DNA of 52,722 bases from Chthonomonadia bacterium. GTDB taxonomy: Bacteria; Armatimonadota; HRBIN16. The translations under genes and the position numbers were made by a program. Location of the stretch: the NCBI GenBank assembly GCA_013314755.1, contig JABUFA010000024.1, forward strand, positions 1 to 52,722, given 5' to 3'. The notes beneath the pieces are model-generated. The model saw only the letters and a program-made list of their open reading frames with translations. It was not told the DNA's origin and did not search any database. This document shows, piece by piece, positions 1-8,873 of the stretch (position 1 is the first letter of the stretch; every line of letters begins with the position of its first letter).

Positions 1-123
1 TTTGGCGGTGTGTGGTGTTCAGTGGTGGTAGGGATTTGCGATGATGGGTGGAGGTTTGTGGTTGTTGTGTGTTTTGGCTGTTGCTTTCTTTTTGGTTGCA
101 TTCGCCAACCATCAAAGGAACGC

Positions 124-143
124 ACACCCTGACCTCAGGGTGT
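124..143. promoter_or_regulatory. Perfect 9-bp inverted repeat ahead of the first gene
   Basis: Two perfect 9-base arms (124-132 and 135-143) are separated by CC. The dyad directly abuts the -35 box at 144-149, so it is placed like an operator. It could instead be the end of an upstream terminator, because TTTGCGTTT follows it; nothing of an upstream plus-strand gene is visible to decide. Confidence 0.45.
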
Positions 144-173
144 TTGCGTTTAACTGCAGAGATAGGATACAAT
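144..173 (+). promoter_or_regulatory. Probable sigma70-type promoter of the DUF5916 gene
   Basis: TTGCGT (144-149) and TACAAT (168-173) are separated by 18 bases. The predicted transcript would start near 180 and leave a leader of about 29 bases before the TTG start at 209, which carries its own AAGGAG at 196-201. Confidence 0.5.
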
Positions 174-208
174 TAAAACGGTTAAGAAGACGGTGAAGGA
201 GTGAATAA

Positions 209-2203
209 TTGGGACAGATGCGAGTTGCCGTAGCGGTAGCGATTACTGTTGTGCTGGTGTTGTGTGTGCAGCTGTTGCTGATGGCAGGGCAGTATTCAAA
301 CCGTTCTATTCCCGCTGTCAAAACAGCCATTCCTCCGGTGATCGATGGGCGATTGGACGACGAGGTGTGGAAAACGGCGCCAGTGGCAAAAGAGTTCATC
401 GACCCCTACACCGGCAAGCCCGCTCAGGATCAAACGGAAGCATACATCCTGTATGACCAGACGGCTATCTATGTGGCGTTCTACTGCCATGATAGCCAGC
501 CCGATGCGATAGTGGCGCGAGAAATCCGCCCCGGTTCCGATTTCCCCGGCGAGGATACGGTGACCCTTCAGATAGACCCCTACTTCTCGCGCAACTGGGC
601 GAACATTTCGGCGTTCATCGTCAACGCGCTGGGCACGCAGAACGAACGCATCGCCGGCGGGCGTGCTGCCAAGCGCGAGTGGCGGGGCATCTGGCAGGCG
701 GCGGTACAGCGCGTGCCCGACGGATGGACGGTGGAAATGCGCATTCCGTGGGAAGTGCTGAACTACCCGAACGCTAACGGTCCGGTCAACATGAGCATTA
801 ACTTCAAGCGCGACCACGCTCGCACCCGCATTGACTATTTCTGGAGCGATGTGACTCCTATGCGCCGCCCCGAACTGATGGGCATCTGGCAGGGAGTAGA
901 GCTGCCCAAAGCATCCAACCGGAAGAACCTGCAGATGATGACCTACCTCACCCCCGAATGGCGCGAGCAGGCGGGACAGGAGATACGCGCCGGGCTGGAC
1001 CTGCGCTATTCGCCAACCCCGCAGCTGACCGGGGTGTTGAGCCTGTTCCCCGATTTCCGCAATATCGAGGCGTCGGTGGAGGGCATTGAGTTCAGCCGCA
1101 GTGAAAGGTTTGTGGAGGAAACGCGCCCGTTCTTCATGGAGGGCATCCGATATTTTGACCTCACGGAGCCATATGGTATCGGTCGGCTGTTCTACAGTCA
1201 GCGAATCGAAGAGTTTGACGCGGGGATCAAGGTGTTCGGCAATCTGAACTCGTCACTGTCGGTGGGTCTGCTCAGCACATTTCGGGGCAGCCGCGACAGG
1301 GCATCGGTGGCGCATCTGCGCTACTCGGTGGGCGAGCGGGGCGGATGGAGTGTGTACGGGCTGTTGCGCCGCGGCAGCGAATATCCCCAGCATGATGCCT
1401 ATGGCGTCAGCGGCAACCTTCGCTTCGGCAACTTCCGGGTGGGAGGCAAGTGGATCTACGCACGCGAGGGGGATATGGGCGGCACTGCCGTAGATGCCAC
1501 GCTGAACTACGAAGTGCCACGCTGGTTCAGCGGCTTGCGGTGGATGCGCATTGACCCCGATTTCCGCGCATCACTGGGGCTGATATACTTCACTGACCGG
1601 CAAGGCTGGTCATGGTTCACCCGTTACAATAACGAGATACGTCAGGGCCCCGTTCGTGAGGTGGAGGCAGACGTCTTCCTTCGCGATTATACACACTGCG
1701 ATGGTTCTCCGTTCGAAAAAGGGGTGCAGGTGTCCTTTGGTGTGACCCTCCGCAGCGACTATCAAATAGGGCTGGAACATGAGGTGGCGACCTTCGAGGG
1801 CACGCACGACCGGGTGTACGGAATACGCCTTCGGGGCAACGTCAGCAACCGCTTCAAGCAGTGGGGTATCGGCTACGAGTTCGGTCAACGCTCAGACCAG
1901 GACATTCGCTTCATCGGCTTCGGCATCACGCACCGCCTGTTTGGCAAACTGGATGTGGGATTTAACGGTTCCATCCTGCGATTTGATGAAAACCACGACC
2001 AGTACATTCTGACCGTCAGCTGGGAGTTCGACGAGCTGCGCGCGCTGAGCGCACGCCTGGTGCATCAGGATGGCAACTTGAACTGGTACCTGGCGTACCG
2101 AAGTGCCGGTGGCGTGGGGCAGGACCTGTACTTCATCGTGGGCGACCCGAATGCGGAGCGTTTCACCCAGCGTATCGCCCTCAAGTGGGTGTGGGCGATG
2201 TAG
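209..2203 (+). CDS. Secreted CBM9-like / DUF5916 family protein
   Basis: The 664-residue product has an N-terminal hydrophobic signal segment (about residues 5-27). A carbohydrate-binding family 9-like beta-sandwich follows (about 35-225; motif PPVIDGRLDDEVW at its start). The long C-terminal region is rich in alternating aromatic and polar residues and resembles a membrane beta-barrel, the arrangement of DUF5916 proteins. The role is unknown; members of this family are predicted to sit in the outer membrane. The TTG start at 209 is chosen because AAGGAG lies 7 bases upstream; the ATG at 218 would be 16 bases away. The 3' end overlaps the convergent fmt gene by 23 bases. Confidence 0.8.
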   Translation: MGQMRVAVAVAITVVLVLCVQLLLMAGQYSNRSIPAVKTAIPPVIDGRLDDEVWKTAPVAKEFIDPYTGKPAQDQTEAYILYDQTAIYVAFYCHDSQPDAIVAREIRPGSDFPGEDTVTLQIDPYFSRNWANISAFIVNALGTQNERIAGGRAAKREWRGIWQAAVQRVPDGWTVEMRIPWEVLNYPNANGPVNMSINFKRDHARTRIDYFWSDVTPMRRPELMGIWQGVELPKASNRKNLQMMTYLTPEWREQAGQEIRAGLDLRYSPTPQLTGVLSLFPDFRNIEASVEGIEFSRSERFVEETRPFFMEGIRYFDLTEPYGIGRLFYSQRIEEFDAGIKVFGNLNSSLSVGLLSTFRGSRDRASVAHLRYSVGERGGWSVYGLLRRGSEYPQHDAYGVSGNLRFGNFRVGGKWIYAREGDMGGTAVDATLNYEVPRWFSGLRWMRIDPDFRASLGLIYFTDRQGWSWFTRYNNEIRQGPVREVEADVFLRDYTHCDGSPFEKGVQVSFGVTLRSDYQIGLEHEVATFEGTHDRVYGIRLRGNVSNRFKQWGIGYEFGQRSDQDIRFIGFGITHRLFGKLDVGFNGSILRFDENHDQYILTVSWEFDELRALSARLVHQDGNLNWYLAYRSAGGVGQDLYFIVGDPNAERFTQRIALKWVWAM

Positions 2204-3161
2204 GGTCGGTGCTTAATCCATCCTGCAGAACGTGTCCAACCTGTAACCTCGCCCCCCTGTGCCAGTCTCCTGCGCTCATGCGGGGGCGACTTTCAGGCTG
2301 AACCTCCAGGAGATTCAGCACCGTGCCCTCGCCGCAGGCGACGATAACCGACCCTTTTTCCAGCCTCAGCACCGTGCCCGGGGACTGGTTCGTCTCCTCC
2401 TGCAGGGGAACGCACTTCCACAGCTTCACCCATCTGCCCTGCCACAGGAAGCCCGCTCCCGGTCGGGGTGACATCGCACGCACCCGACACCATGTGCGGT
2501 GAGCGGTCTCGCCCCAGCGTATCAGCGAGTCTTCGCGAGTGATGGGCGGCGCATAGGTGGCAAGGGCGTGGTCCTGCGGTTGGGGGGTGACAGAGCCGTC
2601 CTCCAGCGCGCGCAGGGTTTCTATCAGCAGGTCTGCACCCATCTGTGCCAGCTTTGCTTCCAGCGTGCCTGCGTCATCTTCAGGCAGAATCGGGCAGACT
2701 CTCTGGGCGAGTACGGGACCTGTGTCCAGAGTAGCTTCCATCTGCATGATGGTCACGCCGGTTTGCGTTTCGCCGTTCAGAATGGCGTGCTGGATGGGTG
2801 CGGCACCGCGATACTTGGGCAGGAGCGAGGCGTGCACATTGACTGCCCACCCGCTGGAAGGCATCTCCAGCAAAGCCTGCGGCAAAATCTGCCCGAACGC
2901 CGCCACCACAATCACCTCCGGCGAAAGGGAGCGGGCTTGCTCCAGAAACTCCCTGCGGCGCACCTTTTCGGGAGTCCATACCGTCAGTCCACGCTCCTCG
3001 GCGGCGCGGCGGACCGGCGTCGGCTGGAGGCGCAGATGCCTGCCGGTGGGGCGGTCGGGCTGAGTGACCACCACAGGCAGGTCGTATCCTGCCTCCAGCA
3101 GGGCAAGCAAAGAAGGCACGGCGAACTCGCTCGTGCCGAAGAACAGCACTCGTCGTATCAT
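2181..3161 (-). CDS. fmt: Methionyl-tRNA formyltransferase
   Basis: This enzyme formylates initiator Met-tRNA using 10-formyl-tetrahydrofolate in the cytoplasm. The 326-residue protein has the family's usual length. The N-terminal transferase domain opens with FFGTSEFAVPSLLALL and carries the formyl-transfer signature around residue 105-115 (NVHASLLPKYRGAAPI, with the catalytic Asn and His). A C-terminal OB-like tRNA-binding domain follows from about residue 208. The ATG overlaps the def stop codon (ATGA), so the two genes are translationally coupled: def removes the formyl group that fmt adds. Its stop lies 23 bases inside the convergent DUF5916 gene, so no separate terminator fits between them. 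Confidence 0.97.
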   Translation of the reverse strand: MIRRVLFFGTSEFAVPSLLALLEAGYDLPVVVTQPDRPTGRHLRLQPTPVRRAAEERGLTVWTPEKVRRREFLEQARSLSPEVIVVAAFGQILPQALLEMPSSGWAVNVHASLLPKYRGAAPIQHAILNGETQTGVTIMQMEATLDTGPVLAQRVCPILPEDDAGTLEAKLAQMGADLLIETLRALEDGSVTPQPQDHALATYAPPITREDSLIRWGETAHRTWCRVRAMSPRPGAGFLWQGRWVKLWKCVPLQEETNQSPGTVLRLEKGSVIVACGEGTVLNLLEVQPESRPRMSAGDWHRGARLQVGHVLQDGLSTDPTSPTPT

Positions 3162-3706
3162 TTGCTGGCAGCGACCGCTTCCTGCTCTTTCTCCTCTTCG
3201 GTTACCCAGCGCAGGGTTGCCGGGTCGGCACGGTCAATAAACAGAATGCCGTCCAGATGGTCTATCTCGTGCTGGATGACCCGTGCGGTAAGTCCTTCCG
3301 CTTTAAACTTAATCACCTTTCCCTGCATGTTGGTTGCCTTCACCCAGATGGTTTGTGCCCTGCGCACAGTGCCCATCAGTCCGGGCAGGGAAAGGCATCC
3401 TTCGGGAGGCTCCAGCTGTTCGCCCGCTGTTTTCAGAATGACGGGATTAATCAGCGCATGTACCTCAGGCGCCGATTCGTCCGAAAAATCGGTGTACAGT
3501 ATCAATCGGATGGACCGTCCAACCTGCGGGGCAGCGAGCCCGATGCCGTTGGCGTCCTGCATCACCCGGCGCATGAACGAAACCAGCTGGCGTACCTCCG
3601 GCGTGATGCGTTTAATCGGCTCCGCCACCTGGCGCAGGACGGGGTCCGGATATTTCACAATTGGATCGCCTTCCGCTCGCGGAAACGGCGGCAGTTCTAT
3701 CGCCAT
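3158..3706 (-). CDS. def: Peptide deformylase
   Basis: This metalloenzyme removes the N-formyl group from nascent proteins. All three family motifs are present: GIGLAAPQVG, EGCLSLPG (metal Cys) and QHEIDHLDG (two metal His and the catalytic Glu). The length of 182 residues is typical. GGAGG lies 10 bases before the ATG at 3706 but only 1 base before an in-frame ATG at 3715, so 3706 is preferred (protein starts MAIELPPFPR). The gene is first in a two-gene operon with fmt and overlaps it by 4 bases. Confidence 0.96.
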   Translation of the reverse strand: MAIELPPFPRAEGDPIVKYPDPVLRQVAEPIKRITPEVRQLVSFMRRVMQDANGIGLAAPQVGRSIRLILYTDFSDESAPEVHALINPVILKTAGEQLEPPEGCLSLPGLMGTVRRAQTIWVKATNMQGKVIKFKAEGLTARVIQHEIDHLDGILFIDRADPATLRWVTEEEKEQEAVAASK

Positions 3707-3727
3707 CGTCAACATACCTCCGCGAGT

Positions 3728-3733
3728 ATTATA
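3728..3733 (-). promoter_or_regulatory. Candidate -10 box for def-fmt
   Basis: TATAAT on the minus strand lies about 22 bases upstream of the chosen def start. No convincing -35 hexamer was seen at the usual distance, so this is a -10 only. It lies between the divergent def and glnA genes. Confidence 0.35.
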
Positions 3734-3816
3734 CCCTGTTTGCTGGCGTTTGTACGCTGTCCATCATGCCATCTTCCATGCCCATCATGCGTGGTCGGGA
3801 TTTCTTCGCGTTCCGC

Positions 3817-3845
3817 TTGACTCCTGCTTGGGAATAGGGTATACT
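3817..3845 (+). promoter_or_regulatory. Strong sigma70-type promoter of glnA
   Basis: TTGACT (3817-3822) and TATACT (3840-3845) are separated by exactly 17 bases. Transcription would begin near 3852, giving an untranslated leader of about 127 bases before glnA. Confidence 0.75.
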
Positions 3846-3887
3846 ATTGCATAGAAACATCAGGCGAGGTAGCCTCAGATTTGGCGA

Positions 3888-3932
3888 GGGACGCTCCTCA
3901 AAGCAGAACGACTCTGCAGGGGCGTCCCTTTT
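3888..3932 (+). promoter_or_regulatory. Terminator-like hairpin in the glnA leader (possible attenuator)
   Basis: An 11-bp arm (3888-3898) pairs with 3918-3928 with one G-U pair. It encloses a smaller perfect 5-bp hairpin (3903-3907 with 3913-3917). The outer stem ends in TTTT (3929-3932), so the whole looks like an intrinsic terminator inside the leader, 47 bases before the glnA start. Just upstream, GAGG-TAG-CCTC (3866-3876) can form a competing small hairpin. I cannot match it to the glutamine riboswitch classes or another named RNA family. Confidence 0.5.
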
Positions 3933-3978
3933 GGCTTATCTGGAGGCAAAAAACTTAAGACAGGAGGGAAACATTTCC

Positions 3979-5394
3979 ATGACACCCAGAGAGGCGATCG
4001 ACTTCGCCCGCGAGAAGGAAGCGCGTATTGTAGACCTGCGTTTCACCGACCTGCCTGGCACCTGGCAACACTTCTCTATGCCGGTAGAGGCGCTGGACGA
4101 AAGCCTGTTCGAGGAGGGCATCGGTTTTGATGGCTCCTCCATTCGCGGCTTTCAGGTTATCAATGAATCCGACATGCTGTTGATACCCGACCCGAACACG
4201 GCGTTCATGGACCCGTTCACCGAGCATCCGACCGTAGTATTTATCTGCGACGTGGTGGACCCGCTGACCCGGGAGCGCTACACCCGCGACCCGCGCTATG
4301 TGGCGCAGAAGGCGGAGCAGTACCTGCGTTCCACCGGCATTGCGGATGTGGCGTATTTCGGTCCTGAGGCGGAGTTCTACATCCTGAACGATGTGCGCTT
4401 TGACCAGAATCAGCACTCGGGCTACTACTTCATCGACTCCGACGAAGGCGCGTGGAACATGGGGCGCGATGAAAAGCCCAACCTGGGCTATAAGGTGCGC
4501 TACAAAGAGGGCTACTTCCCCGTGCCACCCACCGATAGCCTGCAGGACCTGCGCACCGAGATGATGCTGAACCTGATGGCTGTGGGCGTTGAGGCGGAGG
4601 TGCACCACCACGAGGTTGCCACAGCGGGGCAGGCGGAGATAGACATTCGCTTCGCGCCGCTGGTGCAAATAGCTGACAGCCTGATGAAGTACAAGTATGT
4701 GGTCAAGCAGACGGCGTGGCAGAACGGCTACACGGTCACCTTCATGCCCAAGCCCATCTTCATGGACAACGGTTCGGGAATGCATGTGCATCAGAGTCTG
4801 TGGAAGAACGGGGTGAACATCTTCTTTGATGAGCGTGGCTATGCGGGGCTGTCCGAGACGGCTATCTACTACATCGGTGGTATCCTGAAGCACGCGGCGA
4901 GCGTGCTGGCATTTGCTGCACCGACCACCAACTCCTATCGTCGCCTGGTACCGGGCTATGAGGCGCCGATTAACCTTATCTACAGCCAGCGCAACCGCTC
5001 CGCCTGTATCCGCATCCCGATGTACTCTTCTTCACCGAAGGCGAAGCGCATCGAGTTCCGTGCGCCTGACCCCTCATGCAACGGCTACCTGGCGTTCGCG
5101 GCGATGCTGATGGCGGGACTGGATGGTATCCAGAACAAGATTGTGCCGCCCGACCCGATTGACAAGGACCTCTACGAACTGCCCGCCGAGGAGCGCAAGG
5201 GCATCCAGCACACGCCAGCCAGCCTGGCGGAATCTCTGCAGGCACTGCGCGAAGACCACGAGTATCTCCTGCGCGGCGGCGTGTTCACGGAGGACCTGAT
5301 AGAGACCTACATCGACTACAAGCAGAAGCGCGAGGTAGAGGGTGTGGCACTGCGCCCGCATCCCTACGAGTTCGTGCTGTACTTTGACGTGTAA
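3979..5394 (+). CDS. glnA: Glutamine synthetase, type I
   Basis: This enzyme condenses glutamate and ammonia to glutamine with ATP. The 471-residue protein carries the type I signatures: FDGSSIRGF in the beta-grasp domain, FGPEAEFYI (metal Glu), the [14 protein letters not shown] region, [11 protein letters not shown], and the ATP/glutamate loop [18 protein letters not shown]. Tyr399 in DLYELPAEE lies where the adenylylated Tyr of GSI-beta enzymes sits, so control by an adenylyltransferase is possible but not shown. ATG 3979 is chosen because AGGAGGG precedes it; the reading frame extends upstream to 3847, but that part falls in the structured leader. It is probably transcribed alone. Confidence 0.97.
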   Translation: MTPREAIDFAREKEARIVDLRFTDLPGTWQHFSMPVEALDESLFEEGIGFDGSSIRGFQVINESDMLLIPDPNTAFMDPFTEHPTVVFICDVVDPLTRERYTRDPRYVAQKAEQYLRSTGIADVAYFGPEAEFYILNDVRFDQNQHSGYYFIDSDEGAWNMGRDEKPNLGYKVRYKEGYFPVPPTDSLQDLRTEMMLNLMAVGVEAEVHHHEVATAGQAEIDIRFAPLVQIADSLMKYKYVVKQTAWQNGYTVTFMPKPIFMDNGSGMHVHQSLWKNGVNIFFDERGYAGLSETAIYYIGGILKHAASVLAFAAPTTNSYRRLVPGYEAPINLIYSQRNRSACIRIPMYSSSPKAKRIEFRAPDPSCNGYLAFAAMLMAGLDGIQNKIVPPDPIDKDLYELPAEERKGIQHTPASLAESLQALREDHEYLLRGGVFTEDLIETYIDYKQKREVEGVALRPHPYEFVLYFDV

Positions 5395-5406
5395 GCAATG
5401 AGAATA

Positions 5407-5431
5407 AAGCCCCTCGCTTCGGCGGGGGGCT
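5407..5431. terminator. GC-rich hairpin after glnA
   Basis: AAGCCCCTCGC (5407-5417) pairs with GCGGGGGGCTT (5421-5431) with one mismatch-like G-T contact, 12 bases after the glnA stop. No T-run follows on the plus strand. It abuts the stop codon of the minus-strand nucleotidyltransferase remnant and may serve both directions. Confidence 0.55.
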
Positions 5432-5728
5432 TACAGAAACGAGACATCAACTGATTCCTCCTTAACAGTCTCGCGTGCCCATGGCTTTAACGCGCCGCGC
5501 ATAACGAGGTCTACCTCTCTTCCTAAAAGGGCCTGCAGATAGAACTTGACTCGCATATACCCCGATAAAGCCTGGAGGGTTTTCGAAATCCACGAGCAGG
5601 TCGATGTCGCTATGTGGCTGGAGTTCATTTCGTGCTGCAGAGCCGAAGAGCGTTATCGTACGAACTCCCATCCCGCGAAGAGTCTCACGGTTTTCCCTGA
5701 TTTTTTGCACAATCTCCTCTCTGTGCAT
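5431..5728 (-). pseudogene. Frameshifted MNT-type nucleotidyltransferase (MntA-like antitoxin family)
   Basis: The first part (from ATG 5728, preceded by AGGAGG) reads as a minimal nucleotidyltransferase with the LFGSAARNE and SDIDLLVDF motifs. After GFIG the frame is lost at a C4 run (5560-5563 on the plus strand). The continuation (GYMRVKFYLQALLGREVDLV and onward to VSFL) sits in the next frame and has the family's usual C-terminal form. Dropping one C would restore a protein of about 98 residues. Intact relatives adenylylate a partner HEPN toxin; no HEPN gene is adjacent here. It is either a true pseudogene or a homopolymer sequencing error. Confidence 0.8.
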
Positions 5729-5772
5729 GTTTTCCTCCTGTAAATGTCCGCGCGCGCTGGTGCAACGCTGAC

Positions 5773-6249
5773 TCAGCGGGGTTCTGTGCTTCGTAACACC
5801 ACGTCCGAAAGGTGCAGAAGGTCGTGTGCCACACATAGCTGCACTTGCTGGAAGATGCTCCACTCGCCGAACTCGGGATGGATGCCGGTGCGCAGGCGTG
5901 CCTCTTCGGGGAGACTGCGTAAGAATTGCAAGGAGCGAGCGCGCGCCTCGGCGAACCGCGAAATCCCCTCCTCCACGCTACCCCCAGCGAACCTCTCTTC
6001 CGAAAGCGCATCGTGCGGGTCGTACACTGTCAGCTGTGGGCGTTCCTGCTCCGCAATCAGCCGGTATCGCGCGTAGAAAGCCTCTTCCACCTCCGCCAGA
6101 TGGTAAAGCAGTTCCTTCGGAGAATAGCGGTCTGGCGCAGGGCGATGCTCCCACCGTTCGGCGGGCAACAGTTCGGCAAGCCTGCGCAATGCCGATGGCG
6201 TCTTCTCCAGAGCCTCCACACATTCTTCCCAGACGTAAGAATGGTACAT
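5773..6249 (-). CDS. DinB-like / DUF664-type putative metal-binding protein
   Basis: The 158-residue protein resembles the DinB/YfiT four-helix-bundle family, which carries a three-His metal site and includes thiol S-transferases. Visible pieces are LLYHLAEVEEAFY (first His, helix 2), a Trp-rich segment near EFGEWSIFQQVQL and the C-terminal HDLLHLSDV motif with two His. ATG 6249 is chosen because AGGAGG lies 10 bases upstream; an in-frame extension to 6333 lacks such a site. The substrate is unknown. A second DinB-like gene lies at 29590-30057. Confidence 0.75.
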   Translation of the reverse strand: MYHSYVWEECVEALEKTPSALRRLAELLPAERWEHRPAPDRYSPKELLYHLAEVEEAFYARYRLIAEQERPQLTVYDPHDALSEERFAGGSVEEGISRFAEARARSLQFLRSLPEEARLRTGIHPEFGEWSIFQQVQLCVAHDLLHLSDVVLRSTEPR

Positions 6250-6380
6250 CTCTGCAGTGCCTCCTTCAACGGGCTGGTAGATAGAATATAGACGAGGGGC
6301 GAGATGAAAGTCAAGGTACGGATGCAGGAACACGGCGCATGTGTCGGGAACAGAGAGGCAGCTTGCAAGGAGGTATGGAG

Positions 6381-7799
6381 ATGCGAATGGGTGCTTTTGT
6401 GTTTTTGCTGGTGGCAGGCAGTGCCGCAGCGCAGGACGGATGGGTGACGGTGCAGCCCCGTGACACTGGCGAGGCGCTGGTCAACCCCGGCATGGGCTGG
6501 GTGCTTCACTATTACGATAACATTCCTCAGAACTATGGCTCGCGGCTGGAGCCTTCGGACACAGTAGATGACTTCCCCGGGTTGTCGGTGGTGTATCTGC
6601 GCATTCCGTGGTCGTACATCGAGCCGGAGGAGGGGCAGTTCAACTGGTCGGTGCTGGATACGCCGGCGCAGAGGTGGATTGCCAAAGGCAAGCAGATAGC
6701 CCTGCGGATTACCTGCAGTGAGTCGTGGCTTCGCTGGGCGACTCCGGAGTGGGTGCACCGTGCGGGGGCGAAGGGCTATGACTTCGAGCCGGGCGTGGGC
6801 GTGAAGGAAGGCGGCCCCTACTGGGAGCCAGATTATGCGGACCCCATCTTCCTGCAGAAGCTGGATAACTTCCTCTCGGCACTGGCGAGGCGTTATGATG
6901 GAAACACCGAAGTAGCATTCATTGACATCGGCTCACTGGGCGTATGGGGCGAGGGGCACACCTTCGCCAGCACCCGGCGCGAGATTTCTCTGGAGACGTT
7001 CAAGACGCACATCGACCTGCATCTCAAACACTTCAAGCGTACCCTGCTGGCAGCAAACGATGACTTCTGCTTTCGCGGCGCGGGGGCGATGAAACAGGAG
7101 GACGAGACGATAGATTACGCCCGACAGAAGGGACTGACCCTGCGCGACGATAGCATTCTTGTACAGGGTGGAGATAACGCCTACTTCCACGCGGGCATGG
7201 CTCAGGCGTTCTGGCGCGACCGCCCGGTAATTCTGGAGTGTGAACACTATGGACCCTCCAAAGAACGGGGCTACTGGCAGGACGGCAGTAAGTATCTGCA
7301 GGCGGTGGAGGAGTATCACGCCAGTTACGCCTCCATTCACTGGTGGCCTCGCGAGTTTCTTGAGGAAAATCGCGACCTGATCAACAGGATAAACCTACGC
7401 CTCGGCTACCGCTTGCGCCCGGCAGAAGTCTCATGGCAGAAGCAGGTGAAGGTCGGCGACAGGTGGCAACTGCGCTGGCGGTGGCTTAACGCGGGTGTTG
7501 CTCCCTGTTATCGGGGTGGGTATCCCGCCATTACGTGGAAGGACAAGAAAGGTGGTATCGTGGCGGTTCTGGTCGACGAAGGGCTGAACGTACGGAATCT
7601 GCCAGTCGGACCACCGGGCGGTGCGGAGGCTGTGGAGAGCAGGGCAAGCTTTGCCCTGCCGTTCCAGGTTAAACCGGGCGTGTATTCGGTGTACGTTTCG
7701 GTAGGCACGCCGACCGGCACACCGGAGATAGCCCTGCCCCTGCCCGACCATGACGGCGGGAAGCGTTACCTGATAGGACAGGTGGAGGTTATTCCGTAG
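6381..7799 (+). CDS. Secreted DUF4832 protein with glycosidase-like TIM barrel
   Basis: The 472-residue product has a signal peptide (hydrophobic run, AAA-Q cleavage near residue 18). A (beta/alpha)8-like domain of the beta-galactosidase/GH42-like type follows, with NPGMGW near the start, YLRIPWSYIEPEEG, and acidic residues in AFIDIGSLGVWGEG and ILECEHYG that could be catalytic. The C-terminal ~120 residues form the DUF4832 beta-sandwich. It probably acts on or binds polysaccharide outside the cytoplasm, but the substrate is unknown. ATG 6381 is chosen because AAGGAGG lies 7 bases upstream; ATG 6375 would be only 1 base away. Confidence 0.75.
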   Translation: MRMGAFVFLLVAGSAAAQDGWVTVQPRDTGEALVNPGMGWVLHYYDNIPQNYGSRLEPSDTVDDFPGLSVVYLRIPWSYIEPEEGQFNWSVLDTPAQRWIAKGKQIALRITCSESWLRWATPEWVHRAGAKGYDFEPGVGVKEGGPYWEPDYADPIFLQKLDNFLSALARRYDGNTEVAFIDIGSLGVWGEGHTFASTRREISLETFKTHIDLHLKHFKRTLLAANDDFCFRGAGAMKQEDETIDYARQKGLTLRDDSILVQGGDNAYFHAGMAQAFWRDRPVILECEHYGPSKERGYWQDGSKYLQAVEEYHASYASIHWWPREFLEENRDLINRINLRLGYRLRPAEVSWQKQVKVGDRWQLRWRWLNAGVAPCYRGGYPAITWKDKKGGIVAVLVDEGLNVRNLPVGPPGGAEAVESRASFALPFQVKPGVYSVYVSVGTPTGTPEIALPLPDHDGGKRYLIGQVEVIP

Positions 7800-7847
7800 A
7801 CCTGAAGACAGCAGGGATTGTTTACGCGGTGGGCACAGGAGACCTCG

Positions 7848-8873
7848 CTACATCTCCTTGCCCATCGCGTTTGCTATCGCCCTGACTTCGGCCATCAGCT
7901 GGCGGAAGTTCTCGAAGGTGAGCGACTGCGCCCCGTCCTTCCATGCCTGCTCCGGATGCGGGTGCACTTCAATAATCAGCCCGTCCGCTCCTGCCGCTAC
8001 CGCCGCCCGGCTCATCGCGGTCACCAGGCTCCACTTGCCTGTCCCCTGACTGGGGTCAACAACCACTGGCAGATGCGACTCCTGCTTCACCAGCGGCACC
8101 GCAGAAAGGTCGAGTGTGTTGCGCGTCGCGGTTTCAAAGGTTCGGATGCCTCGCTCGCACAGCACCACGTTCTCGTTGCCGCCCTTCATGATATACTCCG
8201 CCGCCATCAGCCATTCGTCAATCCGCGCCCACATGCCCCGCTTCAACAGCACTGGATGGCGGGTTTTGCCTACCTCACGAAGCAGGTCATAGTTCTGCAT
8301 GTTGCGAGTGCCAATCTGAAGCATATCCGCATAACGACACACCAGTTCCACGTTGCGCGGGTCCATCACTTCGGTCACCACGGGCAGTCCCGTTTCGGCG
8401 CGCGCTTCTGCCAGTATCTTTAAGCCGTCAACGCCCAGTCCCTGGAACGAATAGGGCGAGGTACTGGGCTTATACGCGCCGCCGCGAAGCATATGCGCTC
8501 CCGCCTCCTTGACTGCCCGGGCTGTAGCCAACGTTTGTTCACGGGTCTCTACCGTGCACGGACCTGCCATGATGCATACATGGTTTCCGCCGATGTTCAC
8601 CCGGTCGGCGACACGAACCACCGTGCCTTCGGGGCGATAGGCTTTGGCAGCCAGCTTGTAGGGTGCCATGACAATGATTACCTTCTCCACGAACGGCAGG
8701 GCTTCAAACTGTTCCATCAAGCCTGGCTTTTCCTCGTCGGGAACCCCTACCGCTCCGATTACCGTCTTCGCCACCCCGTAAATCGGGTGCGCCTGATAGC
8801 CACTTTCTTCCAGCTTAGAGGCGATTTGCTGGATTTGTTCAGGTGTCGCGCTTTTATCCAGAACGATAATCAT
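7848..8873 (-). CDS. aroF: 3-deoxy-7-phosphoheptulonate synthase (DAHP synthase, class I-beta)
   Basis: This enzyme catalyses the first step of the shikimate pathway from phosphoenolpyruvate and erythrose 4-phosphate. The 341-residue protein has an N-terminal ferredoxin-like/ACT-type regulatory segment (residues 1-70). A TIM-barrel core follows, with [41 protein letters not shown] and [13 protein letters not shown], diagnostic of the I-beta subtype found in Bacillus and Thermotoga. It overlaps the hisC stop by 4 bases (ATGA), so it is coupled to hisC. A HisC-type aminotransferase can also serve aromatic amino acid synthesis, which would fit the pairing. Confidence 0.96.
   Translation of the reverse strand: MIIVLDKSATPEQIQQIASKLEESGYQAHPIYGVAKTVIGAVGVPDEEKPGLMEQFEALPFVEKVIIVMAPYKLAAKAYRPEGTVVRVADRVNIGGNHVCIMAGPCTVETREQTLATARAVKEAGAHMLRGGAYKPSTSPYSFQGLGVDGLKILAEARAETGLPVVTEVMDPRNVELVCRYADMLQIGTRNMQNYDLLREVGKTRHPVLLKRGMWARIDEWLMAAEYIMKGGNENVVLCERGIRTFETATRNTLDLSAVPLVKQESHLPVVVDPSQGTGKWSLVTAMSRAAVAAGADGLIIEVHPHPEQAWKDGAQSLTFENFRQLMAEVRAIANAMGKEM

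Noticed and set aside
41-196. A 51-codon plus-strand frame with a hydrophobic start at the window's left edge
   Set aside because: It has no ribosome-binding site, crosses the dyad and the promoter of the next gene, and its second half is not protein-like; most likely chance in a G/T-rich stretch.
2499-3854. A 451-codon plus-strand open frame opposite fmt and def
   Set aside because: It is the antisense of two certain genes, and its translation has no recognisable domain; long antisense frames are expected at this GC content.
3866-3932. Known glutamine or guanidine riboswitch upstream of glnA
   Set aside because: The conserved sequences of the glnA and downstream-peptide glutamine motifs, and of guanidine classes, could not be found; only the hairpin structure is claimed.
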